Positions 1 through 5,404 of a stretch of DNA of 5,494 nucleotides are shown piece by piece; position 1 is the first letter of the stretch, and each line of letters begins with the position of its first letter. This stretch comes from Hyphomicrobiales bacterium. GTDB lineage: Bacteria; Pseudomonadota; Alphaproteobacteria; Rhizobiales; Xanthobacteraceae. Under the pieces are notes generated by a model. That model saw nothing but the letters and a program-made list of their open reading frames with translations. It had not been told where the DNA came from and did no database searches. The DNA lies in contig JACQTM010000158.1 of NCBI GenBank assembly GCA_016210825.1, positions 1 through 5,494 on the forward strand. The letters are read 5' to 3'. The position numbers were made by a program, and so were the translations under genes.

Positions 1-209
1 CCCGTCAGGGTCCCGACAATATGCTCCTCGAATGCACGAGCAAGGTTGCTTGTCTCGAGTTCGGCTCCCCGGCGTGCCGTTTCCCATTCTCGAGTCAACA
101 GGACATGCGTTCCCGCCCAGAGCGATACGATCATCGCAGCGCCCAGAATCGTCGCCGGTTGTGAGGCGGCTTTCACGATGGGCCGCCACGTCCGTACGTG
201 TTTAATCAC
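1..209 (-). CDS. N-terminus of a membrane-anchored sensor/signalling protein (partial, cut by window edge)
   Basis: An open minus-strand frame runs off the left edge; 69 residues are visible. The GTG start at 209-207 is chosen because GAGGA lies 7 bases upstream. An in-frame TGA lies further upstream at about 269-271, and no ATG falls between. The protein opens with a short basic stretch (VIKHVRTWRPIVKAA), then one hydrophobic segment at about residues 20-38, then a charged helix around residues 40-65 (TREWETARRGAELETSNLARAFEEH). A short cytosolic tail, a membrane helix and a helix of the 'NLARAFEEH...' type are what one sees at the start of Cache/PAS-containing diguanylate cyclases/phosphodiesterases and sensor kinases of Hyphomicrobiales, just before the periplasmic sensing domain. 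That family link is from recognition only. The output domain (GGDEF, EAL or histidine kinase) lies outside the window, so the function cannot be fixed. Confidence 0.62.
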   Translation of the reverse strand, partial: MIKHVRTWRPIVKAASQPATILGAAMIVSLWAGTHVLLTREWETARRGAELETSNLARAFEEHIVGTLT

Positions 210-275
210 ACCGATGTCCTCAAGTGGTGCAACGTACAAGTGTCGCGTTGATATTCGGTTACTCCCGCGTCAGCC

Positions 276-306
276 CTTATAGGCTTTTAAGCTATTGTTT
301 TGTCAG
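276..306 (-). promoter_or_regulatory. Weak sigma70-like promoter candidate for the left-edge sensor gene
   Basis: Read on the minus strand, CTGACA (306-301, five of six to TTGACA) is followed after 19 bases by TATAAG (281-276, five of six to TATAAT). It lies about 65 bases upstream of the GTG start at 209, in the most AT-rich part of the spacer. The 19-base spacing is longer than optimal, so this is only a candidate. Confidence 0.25.
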
Positions 307-324
307 CATAATATCTATTGCATG

Positions 325-355
325 TGCGGCTTGTGAAATCCCAGCTAAGGCCGCA
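325..355. repeat. Imperfect hairpin in spacer
   Basis: TGCGGCTT (325-332) can pair with AAGGCCGCA (347-355), giving eight pairs with one bulged G around a 14-base loop. No T-run follows on either strand, so it does not look like an intrinsic terminator. Role unknown. Confidence 0.3.
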
Positions 356-509
356 TGTAATGCAACGAATACCGCTACAACCCCGTCACGAGTTCGTGCA
401 TGCATTTAAGATGCGGTTGGTGTCGCGTTGGATTGATATTGCCTTGCTTGCTCATGATCGCGCGAACATATTTCCGTCGTCTCGTTCCAGCAATCGCATG
501 GCCATATCA

Positions 510-725
510 ATGCTTATCCGGACTCGCAAATTGATCGGCACGTTTGCTCTTTTTGCACTGGTCGTGGTTTGGAGTCTGCTGGCGATGGCGCTGGCGCAAT
601 CGGTGCTTGTGTCTACAACCGGCTGGATAGCGGCGCTCTACTACGTCGTTGCTGGCTTGGGCTGGGTGTTGCCGGCGATGCCGCTGGTCCGATGGATGTC
701 GCGGCCTGACGCGCCGGCACGCTAA
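510..725 (+). CDS. DUF2842 family small two-helix membrane protein
   Basis: A 71-residue protein with two predicted membrane helices, about residues 9-30 and 40-62, joined by a short loop and ending in a polar tail (RWMSRPDAPAR). The opening 'IRTRKLIGT', the 'WSLLAMALAQ' helix and the 'YYVVAGLGWVLPAMPLVRWM' block match my memory of DUF2842, an uncharacterised family of about 70 residues in Alphaproteobacteria, so it is probably an inner-membrane protein. I start it at the ATG at 510 because family members begin just before the IRTRK motif. An in-frame ATG at 498 would add four residues, and the frame stays open to 318. No strong Shine-Dalgarno precedes either near start. Its TAA stop (723-725) directly abuts the stop of the convergent deacetylase gene, with no terminator between. 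It has no obvious link to the polysaccharide genes. The role is unknown; the family call is fairly firm. Confidence 0.82.
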   Translation: MLIRTRKLIGTFALFALVVVWSLLAMALAQSVLVSTTGWIAALYYVVAGLGWVLPAMPLVRWMSRPDAPAR

Positions 726-1781
726 TCAGGCCGCCATCACTCGCCGGAAACCGTTCCACACGGCGGTCGCCGCGCCCGATATCAGCACGCGCATGAACCG
801 CATTTGCTGGTATTCGCCGTTCACCGAAATGCGGGGCAAGGCTGTGAGGTGCTCGCGGTGACCTGGAAACAGCACACCCGGTCGCGTGGTCACCGCGGTA
901 TTGAAGCCGAGCTCGGCTGCGATGTTGAATTCTCGCGGTCCCGCCGAAGTTACATCGCCTACGGGATAAGCGAAATGCAGCGGGCGTACCCCGAGCGCGG
1001 CTTCGATGACCGAACGGCTCATTTTCATCTCTGAACGCACTACGGCGTCGGATGCGCGCTTGAGAATGCCATGATGCACCGTGTGCGCACCGACCGTAAC
1101 AATGGGATCCGCGGTAATTTTGGCAATCTCTTCCCAGGTCATACATAAGTCCGAGCAGAATGCTTTAAGGTCAACATGATAACGCGCACATAGATCGCGA
1201 ACAACGCGGCGCATTTCCTCTTCAGTCTTGAGGCTACGGAGCCACCAATAAATCGCATCGAAGACTTCGCGCTTTTCCGTAACAGTGGCGCAATCGAAGC
1301 GCCGGTCCTCTCCGCGGATCACGAGGCCAATGCGCTTGTTGTGCGCAATTACTGCTTCAAGGCCGAGCCACCACAACTCGCCCAGATGATCGGGAAAACT
1401 TGTCGGAATGAAGAGCGTGAAGGGAACTCCGTGTTCCTTCATTACCGGATAGGCGAAACGGGCAAGATCACGATAGGCGTCGTCGAATGTGAGCGCCACA
1501 AAGCGTCGTTTAAAGTCCTGCTCAGTCAGGCGGCGATGTACTTCATTGAGAGAGACGAGATCAGCCCCCGACTTGCGCAGATAGCGGATCAGCTTCTTGA
1601 AGAACCTGGGCGTCACTTCAAGCAGGCGGTTGGGTTGGAAGGCGCCGGAGCGAGGCGGGCGGACGTGATGAAGCGTCAAAATGACACCAACGCCGCCGAC
1701 AAAAGGCCGCATGGCGAGATATGCGCCGCTGAAGAACAGCGACTCCATACCCGCCCGGATGATGGTTTTCTTTAAACCCAC
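726..1781 (-). CDS. Polysaccharide deacetylase family protein (NodB homology domain)
   Basis: A 351-residue carbohydrate esterase 4-type protein, expected to remove N- or O-acetyl groups from a polysaccharide or its precursor using a divalent metal. NodB-fold landmarks are visible: HHVRP at residues 38-42; TFDD at 98-101, where the family uses one Asp as base and the next to bind metal; HTVHH at 233-237, with H233 and H237 in the metal-binding H-x3-H positions; AYPVG at 271-275; and LPRI at 315-318. About 130 residues separate TFDD from HTVHH, longer than in minimal NodB, with a Trp-rich helical insert (GELWWLG, AIYWWLR). There is no clear signal peptide, so it may be cytosolic or membrane-peripheral. 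I chose the GTG at 1781 because a run of six G lies six bases upstream and the protein then opens 'GLKKTIIRAG', which fits relatives as I remember them; the ATG at 1748 is the alternative. The frame stays open to 2024, but that part lies under the divergent acyltransferase gene. Substrate unknown. Confidence 0.88.
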   Translation of the reverse strand: MGLKKTIIRAGMESLFFSGAYLAMRPFVGGVGVILTLHHVRPPRSGAFQPNRLLEVTPRFFKKLIRYLRKSGADLVSLNEVHRRLTEQDFKRRFVALTFDDAYRDLARFAYPVMKEHGVPFTLFIPTSFPDHLGELWWLGLEAVIAHNKRIGLVIRGEDRRFDCATVTEKREVFDAIYWWLRSLKTEEEMRRVVRDLCARYHVDLKAFCSDLCMTWEEIAKITADPIVTVGAHTVHHGILKRASDAVVRSEMKMSRSVIEAALGVRPLHFAYPVGDVTSAGPREFNIAAELGFNTAVTTRPGVLFPGHREHLTALPRISVNGEYQQMRFMRVLISGAATAVWNGFRRVMAA

Positions 1782-1881
1782 CGCGTGCCCCCCAATGGAA
1801 TTGACCCAATCATGCCAACCCTTTGTTGAGATTTCTTTGCCACTTTGAGCCCGAATAGCCCGAATGGACGCTTGGGATCCT
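1782..1881. promoter_or_regulatory. Divergent spacer/promoter region between deacetylase and acyltransferase genes
   Basis: About 100 bases separate the two divergent starts (82 if the acyltransferase uses the ATG at 1864), so both promoters should lie here or reach into the coding ends. I see no sigma70 hexamer pair good enough to name. On the deacetylase side GGGGGG (1788-1793) serves as the likely ribosome binding site; on the other side only a weak GGGA (1874-1877) precedes the ATG at 1882. Confidence 0.5.
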
Positions 1882-3078
1882 ATGAACGTCACTTTCCGCA
1901 ATGAAATCGGCAGAAGCACGGCCGCGGGCCCTGGCAGCCGCCTCGCGCTTGTCGAGGTTTTCGATGATCTCGCCGCCGCCGAGCCAATTTGGCGCCGCCT
2001 GACGCTCGAAGGCGCGCTCAGCACCCCCTATCAAAATTTCGATCTGGCGGCGCTCTGGCAGCAGCATGTGGGTACACCGGCCGGTATCAAACCATTCATC
2101 GTCGCCGGCTTCGACACCGAAGGCCGAACCTTGTTTCTCCTGCCGCTCTGCAGGCATCAGTCTGGCCCGATTACGGTCGCGCAGTTCTTGGGCGGTAAGC
2201 ATTCCACAATTAATTTCGGTATATGGCGGCGCGACTACGTTGCGTCAGTTACGGCTGGCGAGATGCAGCGAATGCTCAAAGGCCTCGGTTCGGGGGTTGA
2301 TGTCCTGACGTTATTCAATCAGCCCTATAACTGGGACGGATGCAAAAATCCGTTCGTGCTCTTGCCGCACCAGCACGCGAGCGAAGATAATTTCCGTCTC
2401 ACGCTTGGTGCGCCGGGAGAAGAGATTGTCAAACGGCAGATTAGTGCTGGCATGCGTGGGCGACTGCGCAACAAAGAACGTAAGCTCAACGTGCTTGCGG
2501 GTTATCGTCATTTCCGCGTAACCGACGCGACAGGCGTCACGCGTTATCTCGATGCGTTCTTCGCACAGAAAGCCGCTCGACTAGCGGCCCAAGGTCTCCG
2601 AAACGTCTTTGCCGAACCCGGCATTGAAGCGTTCTTGCGCGCAGGCTGCCACCTTGGTCTTACAAGCGGTAAGCCGCTGATCGAACTCTACGTACTTGAA
2701 GGCGGCGACGAGATGCTCGCGCTTTATTCCGGAATTCATGACGGCCGGCGCTTCACATCGATGTTCAACTCCTACACCCTGAGCGAACATGCGCGTTGGA
2801 GCCCAGGCTTAATTCTACTCCAGCATATGGTTGCCGATTGCGCCGAGCGCGGCTTTGAAAGCTTCGATGTGGGCGCCGGTGAAGCGCGCTACAAGACGTT
2901 CTTCTGTAAGGAGATCGAACCGCTATTCGACAGCATTCTGCCCCTGACGTCACGTGGCCGTGTCGTGGCCGCGGCAATGCGTCCAGCCCATGCCGCCAAG
3001 GCCGCGGTCAAACGCAGCCCGATATTATGGGGCGCCGTGCAGACCTTACGACGACGTTTTGCACGGCATAGCGCGTGA
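1882..3078 (+). CDS. GNAT family acyltransferase, CelD/BcsL type, of polysaccharide locus
   Basis: A 398-residue protein of the CelD/BcsL acetyltransferase type (double-GNAT, Acetyltransf_6 domain), a family often encoded in cellulose and exopolysaccharide loci and thought to acylate sugar precursors or polymer in the cytoplasm. Counting from the ATG at 1882: the N-terminal lobe carries the family-like 'VEVFDDLAAAEPIWRRL' (about 24-40) and 'TPYQNFDLAALWQQH' (48-62); the GNAT core lies at about 185-345, with the basic helix MRGRLRNKERKL (191-202), LIELYVLEGGDEMLALYSGIHDGRR, and the signature 'FDVGAGEARYKTFFCKE' (328-344), equivalent to the D-x-G-x-G-E-x-x-YK motif. A basic tail follows. There is no signal peptide or membrane helix. 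The ATG at 1882 has GGGA four bases upstream; the ATG at 1864 (404 residues) has none and is the alternative. It is divergent from the deacetylase and convergent with the Wzz-like gene, 30 bp away. The exact substrate is unknown. Confidence 0.85.
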   Translation: MNVTFRNEIGRSTAAGPGSRLALVEVFDDLAAAEPIWRRLTLEGALSTPYQNFDLAALWQQHVGTPAGIKPFIVAGFDTEGRTLFLLPLCRHQSGPITVAQFLGGKHSTINFGIWRRDYVASVTAGEMQRMLKGLGSGVDVLTLFNQPYNWDGCKNPFVLLPHQHASEDNFRLTLGAPGEEIVKRQISAGMRGRLRNKERKLNVLAGYRHFRVTDATGVTRYLDAFFAQKAARLAAQGLRNVFAEPGIEAFLRAGCHLGLTSGKPLIELYVLEGGDEMLALYSGIHDGRRFTSMFNSYTLSEHARWSPGLILLQHMVADCAERGFESFDVGAGEARYKTFFCKEIEPLFDSILPLTSRGRVVAAAMRPAHAAKAAVKRSPILWGAVQTLRRRFARHSA

Positions 3079-3108
3079 AGACTTTCTGTATGTTAATCCA
3101 AAATGCGA
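3079..3108. other. Short convergent gap without visible terminator
   Basis: Thirty bases lie between the TGA of the acyltransferase and the TGA of the Wzz-like gene on the other strand. I find no GC-rich hairpin with a T-run in either direction, so the transcripts may overlap here. Confidence 0.45.
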
Positions 3109-5226
3109 TCACGCAGCCGCCGGTACCATGTTCGGTCCGCGCGGCTTGCCGAGAAAGACGGTAACGTCGTTAAAGCCCGCCGCGATCAGGCGCTGACGCG
3201 CGACGTCAGTGGACGGATCGGCGAGATTGGTCGCCACGAGCACGGCCCGCGGCGCGAGCCGCGCGAAGGACTCAACCGCAACCTCGGGCACTGCGCCAGC
3301 GTCGATCACTACGTGATCGTAGGTCCGCGTAAGCGCCTCAAGCGTTATTGCAAGGCGCGGCGAACCGAGTAGCACTTGCCCCTCCGCCCCGACGCGACCT
3401 GTGGCGATGAGGTGCACGGGCGAAAAGCGATCGCGGGTAATGATATCGCCATATGACGCGGTGCCGCGCAGCAGGTCGCAGATACCCGGCGCATTCGGAT
3501 CGGTGGAAATGATGGCGAGATTGGGGGCCCCAAGCGCGAGATCGACCAGCACAACACCCGCACCCTTCGCCAGCTCCCGCGAAAGACCAATTGCCGTGTA
3601 GGTGGTTCCGGCGTTGCGCGCCGACCCGATCACGGTAATCCGCCGCCCGGCTTCGCCGAGTCGTCGGAGCGCCTGTGCCAATTCCTCGATCGGCATTGTC
3701 GCCGCAGTTGCGGCGGCGGGCATTGGTGCCGTTGCCGTCGGTGTGCGCTTACGCCCACGTAACGCATCGAACAGAGATCGCGCCCTTATGCTTCTTGCGG
3801 ATCGTGGGACGGGCGCCGAAGAGGTTTCACCACCTCCGAGGAATATTCCAGTTGCGATGAACGCGCCCATGAGAAAGATCGTTCCAAGAGTCGCAAGTGA
3901 GACGATCGGCATTTTTTTCGGGAAATACGGCACGTTTGATATGGTTGCGCGTGAGATGATACGCGCCTCGGCGGGCGTCGCATCGAGGCTATCGCGCGCT
4001 GTCGCCTCGCGATACTTGGCGAGATAGGATTCGAGCAGATCACGCTGCGCCTTGGCTTCGCGCTCGAGCCCGCGGAGCTCAATTTCTTGCCCGCTCGAGC
4101 CAGCGATTTGCTTTTTCAGCCGCCCAATGCTGACACTTGTCGTTTCGATGCGGGCGCCTGCAATCCGCGCATCGTTCTCAATGCTGCGGACAAGCTTTTC
4201 CAACTCGCTATGGAGCTGGGTGTCGAGGGCGTTGATCTGCGCTTTGAGTTCCTTGATGCGCGGGTGGGCGTCAAGCAGTGTCGATGATTGCTCGGCCAGT
4301 TGCGCGCGCAACGTCACGCGCTGCTCGACGAGGCGCCGCAACAGTTCGGAATTGCTGATGTCCGAGGATTCGACGGGACGGCCGGATTTGAGCATATCGC
4401 GGATCAAGCGCGATTTGGCGTCGAGATCCGCCTTCTGCGAGCGCGCCAAGGCGAGCTGATTGTTGAGGTCAACGAGCTGCTGGCCGACCAGGCCGCCCGT
4501 ATTGGCGCCGCCATAGAGATCGGACTTGGCGCGGAAATTCTCGACGTTAGATTCGGCCTCGGTCACCTTGGCGCGCAGCTTTTCGATTTCAACGGCGAGC
4601 CATTGCCCGGCACCACGGGTTTGTTCTTGTTTCGCATCGGTCTGGAACTTGAAATATGCGTCCACGATCGCGTTGGTCACGCGTGCGGCAAGCTTCGGAT
4701 CCGAAGATGTAAACTCCACGGTGATCACGCGAGTCTTATCGATCGGCAGTACCGTAAGGCGATCGAAATATGCCTGCAGCACCCGCTCCTCGGGCGTCAT
4801 GCTGAGCGGGTCCTTGGCAAAGCCAAGCATCGCGAGCACAACCGTCGGAATCGATACGCCGCGCAAGACCGGATCGAATTCCGCCTGTTCGGTGAGCTTT
4901 AAGTCCTTGATGACCTTGCTGGCGAGATCGCGCGAGGTCAGGATTTGCACTTGGCTCGCGACCGCTTCGAGATCGACAACCTGGCGCTCGACATTCTTCT
5001 CGGCTTCCGGGCGCAGGAAGACGTTCTCGCGCCCCTCGATCAACAGGCGCGCTTCCGATCGATATTTCGGCGTGATCAGATTGACGACGATGAAACTGAG
5101 GACCGCAACGACGATGGCCGATCCGAAGATCAACCGCTTCCTGCGCCATAACCCGCGGCCGAGACTGGCAAGACTAACGTCGCCGTTGGCTGGAACAAAC
5201 CCACCGCCATGAACGCCCACTTGCAT
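3109..5226 (-). CDS. Wzz/GumC-type polysaccharide chain-length protein fused to a degenerate BY-kinase-like domain
   Basis: A 705-residue inner-membrane polysaccharide co-polymerase, expected to control chain length and export together with an outer-membrane channel. Order: Wzz domain about 15-110 with a first membrane helix at 33-51 ('SLGRGLWRRKRLIFGSAIVV'); periplasmic coiled-coil region about 200-410, rich in E/K/R/L; GNVR-like region about 380-440 ending in YFPKKMP; second membrane helix 441-463; basic/Ala-Pro-Thr linker 464-512; then a cytoplasmic P-loop-type ATPase fold about 513-695. In that fold the P-loop reads GSARNAGTT (534-542): T541 sits where the catalytic lysine belongs and the upstream deviant lysine is also absent. 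The Walker A' Asp (D562 in VVLVDLALG) and Walker B Asp (D642 in HVVIDAG) remain. No tyrosine occurs after Y636, so the usual C-terminal tyrosine cluster is missing. The domain is therefore probably not an active tyrosine kinase. The start is firm: AGGAG lies six bases before the ATG. Wzx/Wzy partners are not in view. Confidence 0.92.
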   Translation of the reverse strand: MQVGVHGGGFVPANGDVSLASLGRGLWRRKRLIFGSAIVVAVLSFIVVNLITPKYRSEARLLIEGRENVFLRPEAEKNVERQVVDLEAVASQVQILTSRDLASKVIKDLKLTEQAEFDPVLRGVSIPTVVLAMLGFAKDPLSMTPEERVLQAYFDRLTVLPIDKTRVITVEFTSSDPKLAARVTNAIVDAYFKFQTDAKQEQTRGAGQWLAVEIEKLRAKVTEAESNVENFRAKSDLYGGANTGGLVGQQLVDLNNQLALARSQKADLDAKSRLIRDMLKSGRPVESSDISNSELLRRLVEQRVTLRAQLAEQSSTLLDAHPRIKELKAQINALDTQLHSELEKLVRSIENDARIAGARIETTSVSIGRLKKQIAGSSGQEIELRGLEREAKAQRDLLESYLAKYREATARDSLDATPAEARIISRATISNVPYFPKKMPIVSLATLGTIFLMGAFIATGIFLGGGETSSAPVPRSARSIRARSLFDALRGRKRTPTATAPMPAAATAATMPIEELAQALRRLGEAGRRITVIGSARNAGTTYTAIGLSRELAKGAGVVLVDLALGAPNLAIISTDPNAPGICDLLRGTASYGDIITRDRFSPVHLIATGRVGAEGQVLLGSPRLAITLEALTRTYDHVVIDAGAVPEVAVESFARLAPRAVLVATNLADPSTDVARQRLIAAGFNDVTVFLGKPRGPNMVPAAA

Positions 5227-5265
5227 AAGCTACTCCTCAACCACCAACTGCCAACCGACGTGGCG

Positions 5266-5282
5266 CGATCATTAACGATCAT
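5266..5282. repeat. Tandem direct repeat CGATCAT, 10-bp period
   Basis: CGATCAT at 5266-5272 is repeated at 5276-5282 after TAA, so the copies are one helical turn apart. They lie 40-60 bp upstream of the Wzz-like start codon and overlap one TTAAC half-site. The spacing suits a protein binding one face of the DNA, but chance cannot be excluded for a 7-bp repeat. Confidence 0.4.
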
Positions 5283-5296
5283 GGTTTCGAGGCCGT

Positions 5297-5343
5297 TAAT
5301 CGCGCACACCGAAGTGAGGAAATCGCAATCGGTCGCGCGATTA
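5297..5343. repeat. 9-bp inverted repeat TAATCGCGC ... GCGCGATTA
   Basis: TAATCGCGC (5297-5305) is the exact reverse complement of GCGCGATTA (5335-5343), with 29 bases between. A nested copy, AATCGC (5321-5326), also pairs with GCGATT (5337-5342). Its place in the middle of a divergent promoter region suggests paired operator sites rather than a terminator. Confidence 0.5.
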
Positions 5344-5404
5344 GGAATTCTTAACCATACGCGGCGTTAATCGGGCTTAACTTTTTCGAGCCCGGATTCG
5401 TGCG

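Larger units (their letters stand above)
240..440. repeat. Interrupted direct repeat GTGTCGCGTT(N)GATATT, two copies 180 bp apart
   Basis: The first copy, 240-255, reads GTGTCGCGTTGATATT. The second, 420-440, has the same ten bases and the same final GATATT, with five extra bases (GGATT) between them. The copies flank the gene-free spacer, one about 30 bp upstream of the sensor start and one about 70 bp upstream of the DUF2842 start. They could be a duplicated operator or a small duplication scar; the sequence does not say which. Confidence 0.5.
210..509. other. Gene-free divergent spacer between sensor gene and DUF2842 gene
   Basis: Three hundred bases without a convincing gene. The plus-strand frame of the DUF2842 gene stays open back to an ATG at 318, but the added 64 residues are Arg/His-rich, unlike any family I recognise, and precede a well-formed family start, so I treat them as non-coding. 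The stretch from about 277 to 320 is clearly more AT-rich than its surroundings. The spacer also holds a 16-bp interrupted direct repeat (240-255 and 420-440), a bulged hairpin (325-355) and a poor plus-strand promoter match (TTGCTT at 444-449, 17 bases, CATATT at 467-472). No tRNA, terminator or mobile-element end was seen. Confidence 0.6.
5227..5404. promoter_or_regulatory. Divergent regulatory region with GTTAA/CtrA-like boxes
   Basis: This 178-bp spacer should carry the promoters of the Wzz-like gene (minus) and the lipoprotein gene (plus). It contains five GTTAA/TTAAC half-sites: TTAAC at 5272-5276, GTTAA at 5295-5299, TTAAC at 5351-5355, GTTAA at 5366-5370 and TTAAC at 5377-5381. The one at 5351 extends to TTAACCAT (5351-5358), identical to the half-site described for the cell-cycle regulator CtrA in Alphaproteobacteria. 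The last two form a palindrome, GTTAA-N6-TTAAC (5366-5381), one base shorter in spacing than the classical TTAA-N7-TTAA. CGTTAATCG occurs twice (5294-5302 and 5365-5373). I could not name a good -35/-10 pair, which would fit an activator-dependent promoter. CtrA control is inference. Confidence 0.5.

Noticed and set aside
318..509. Upstream extension of the DUF2842 frame to an ATG at 318
   Set aside because: DUF2842 proteins are about 70 residues and begin at the IRTRK motif; the extension is Arg/His-rich with no domain character.
613..1146. 177-codon minus-strand frame in another phase across the deacetylase C-terminus and DUF2842 gene
   Set aside because: It is out of frame with the NodB motifs and Arg-rich without recognisable sequence; a shifted shadow of the deacetylase gene. 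The true frame is intact, so this is not a frameshift.
1772..1813. 13-codon minus-strand frame (MIGSIPLGGTRWV) overlapping the deacetylase start, as a possible leader peptide
   Set aside because: No run of regulatory codons, no attenuator hairpin and no convincing ribosome binding site; a chance frame is the simpler reading.
1782..2024. N-terminal extension of the deacetylase reading frame up to 2024
   Set aside because: The extra 81 residues are Ser/Arg-rich and lie under the 5' end of the divergent acyltransferase gene, and the family-like start is at 1781.
1810..2202. 130-codon minus-strand frame opposite the acyltransferase start
   Set aside because: Antisense shadow of a recognised gene; no family-like sequence and no ribosome binding site.
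3079..3130. Bidirectional terminator between the acyltransferase and Wzz-like genes
   Set aside because: Only a three-pair GCG/CGC stem around ATCA is present, without a T-run on either strand.
4288..5212. Long plus-strand open frames (about 204 and 228 codons) opposite the Wzz-like gene
   Set aside because: They lie wholly antisense to a gene with clear domains and a good ribosome binding site, have low-complexity Arg/Ser-rich or otherwise unrecognisable products, and have no plausible start signals. Long antisense frames are usual in GC-rich coding DNA.
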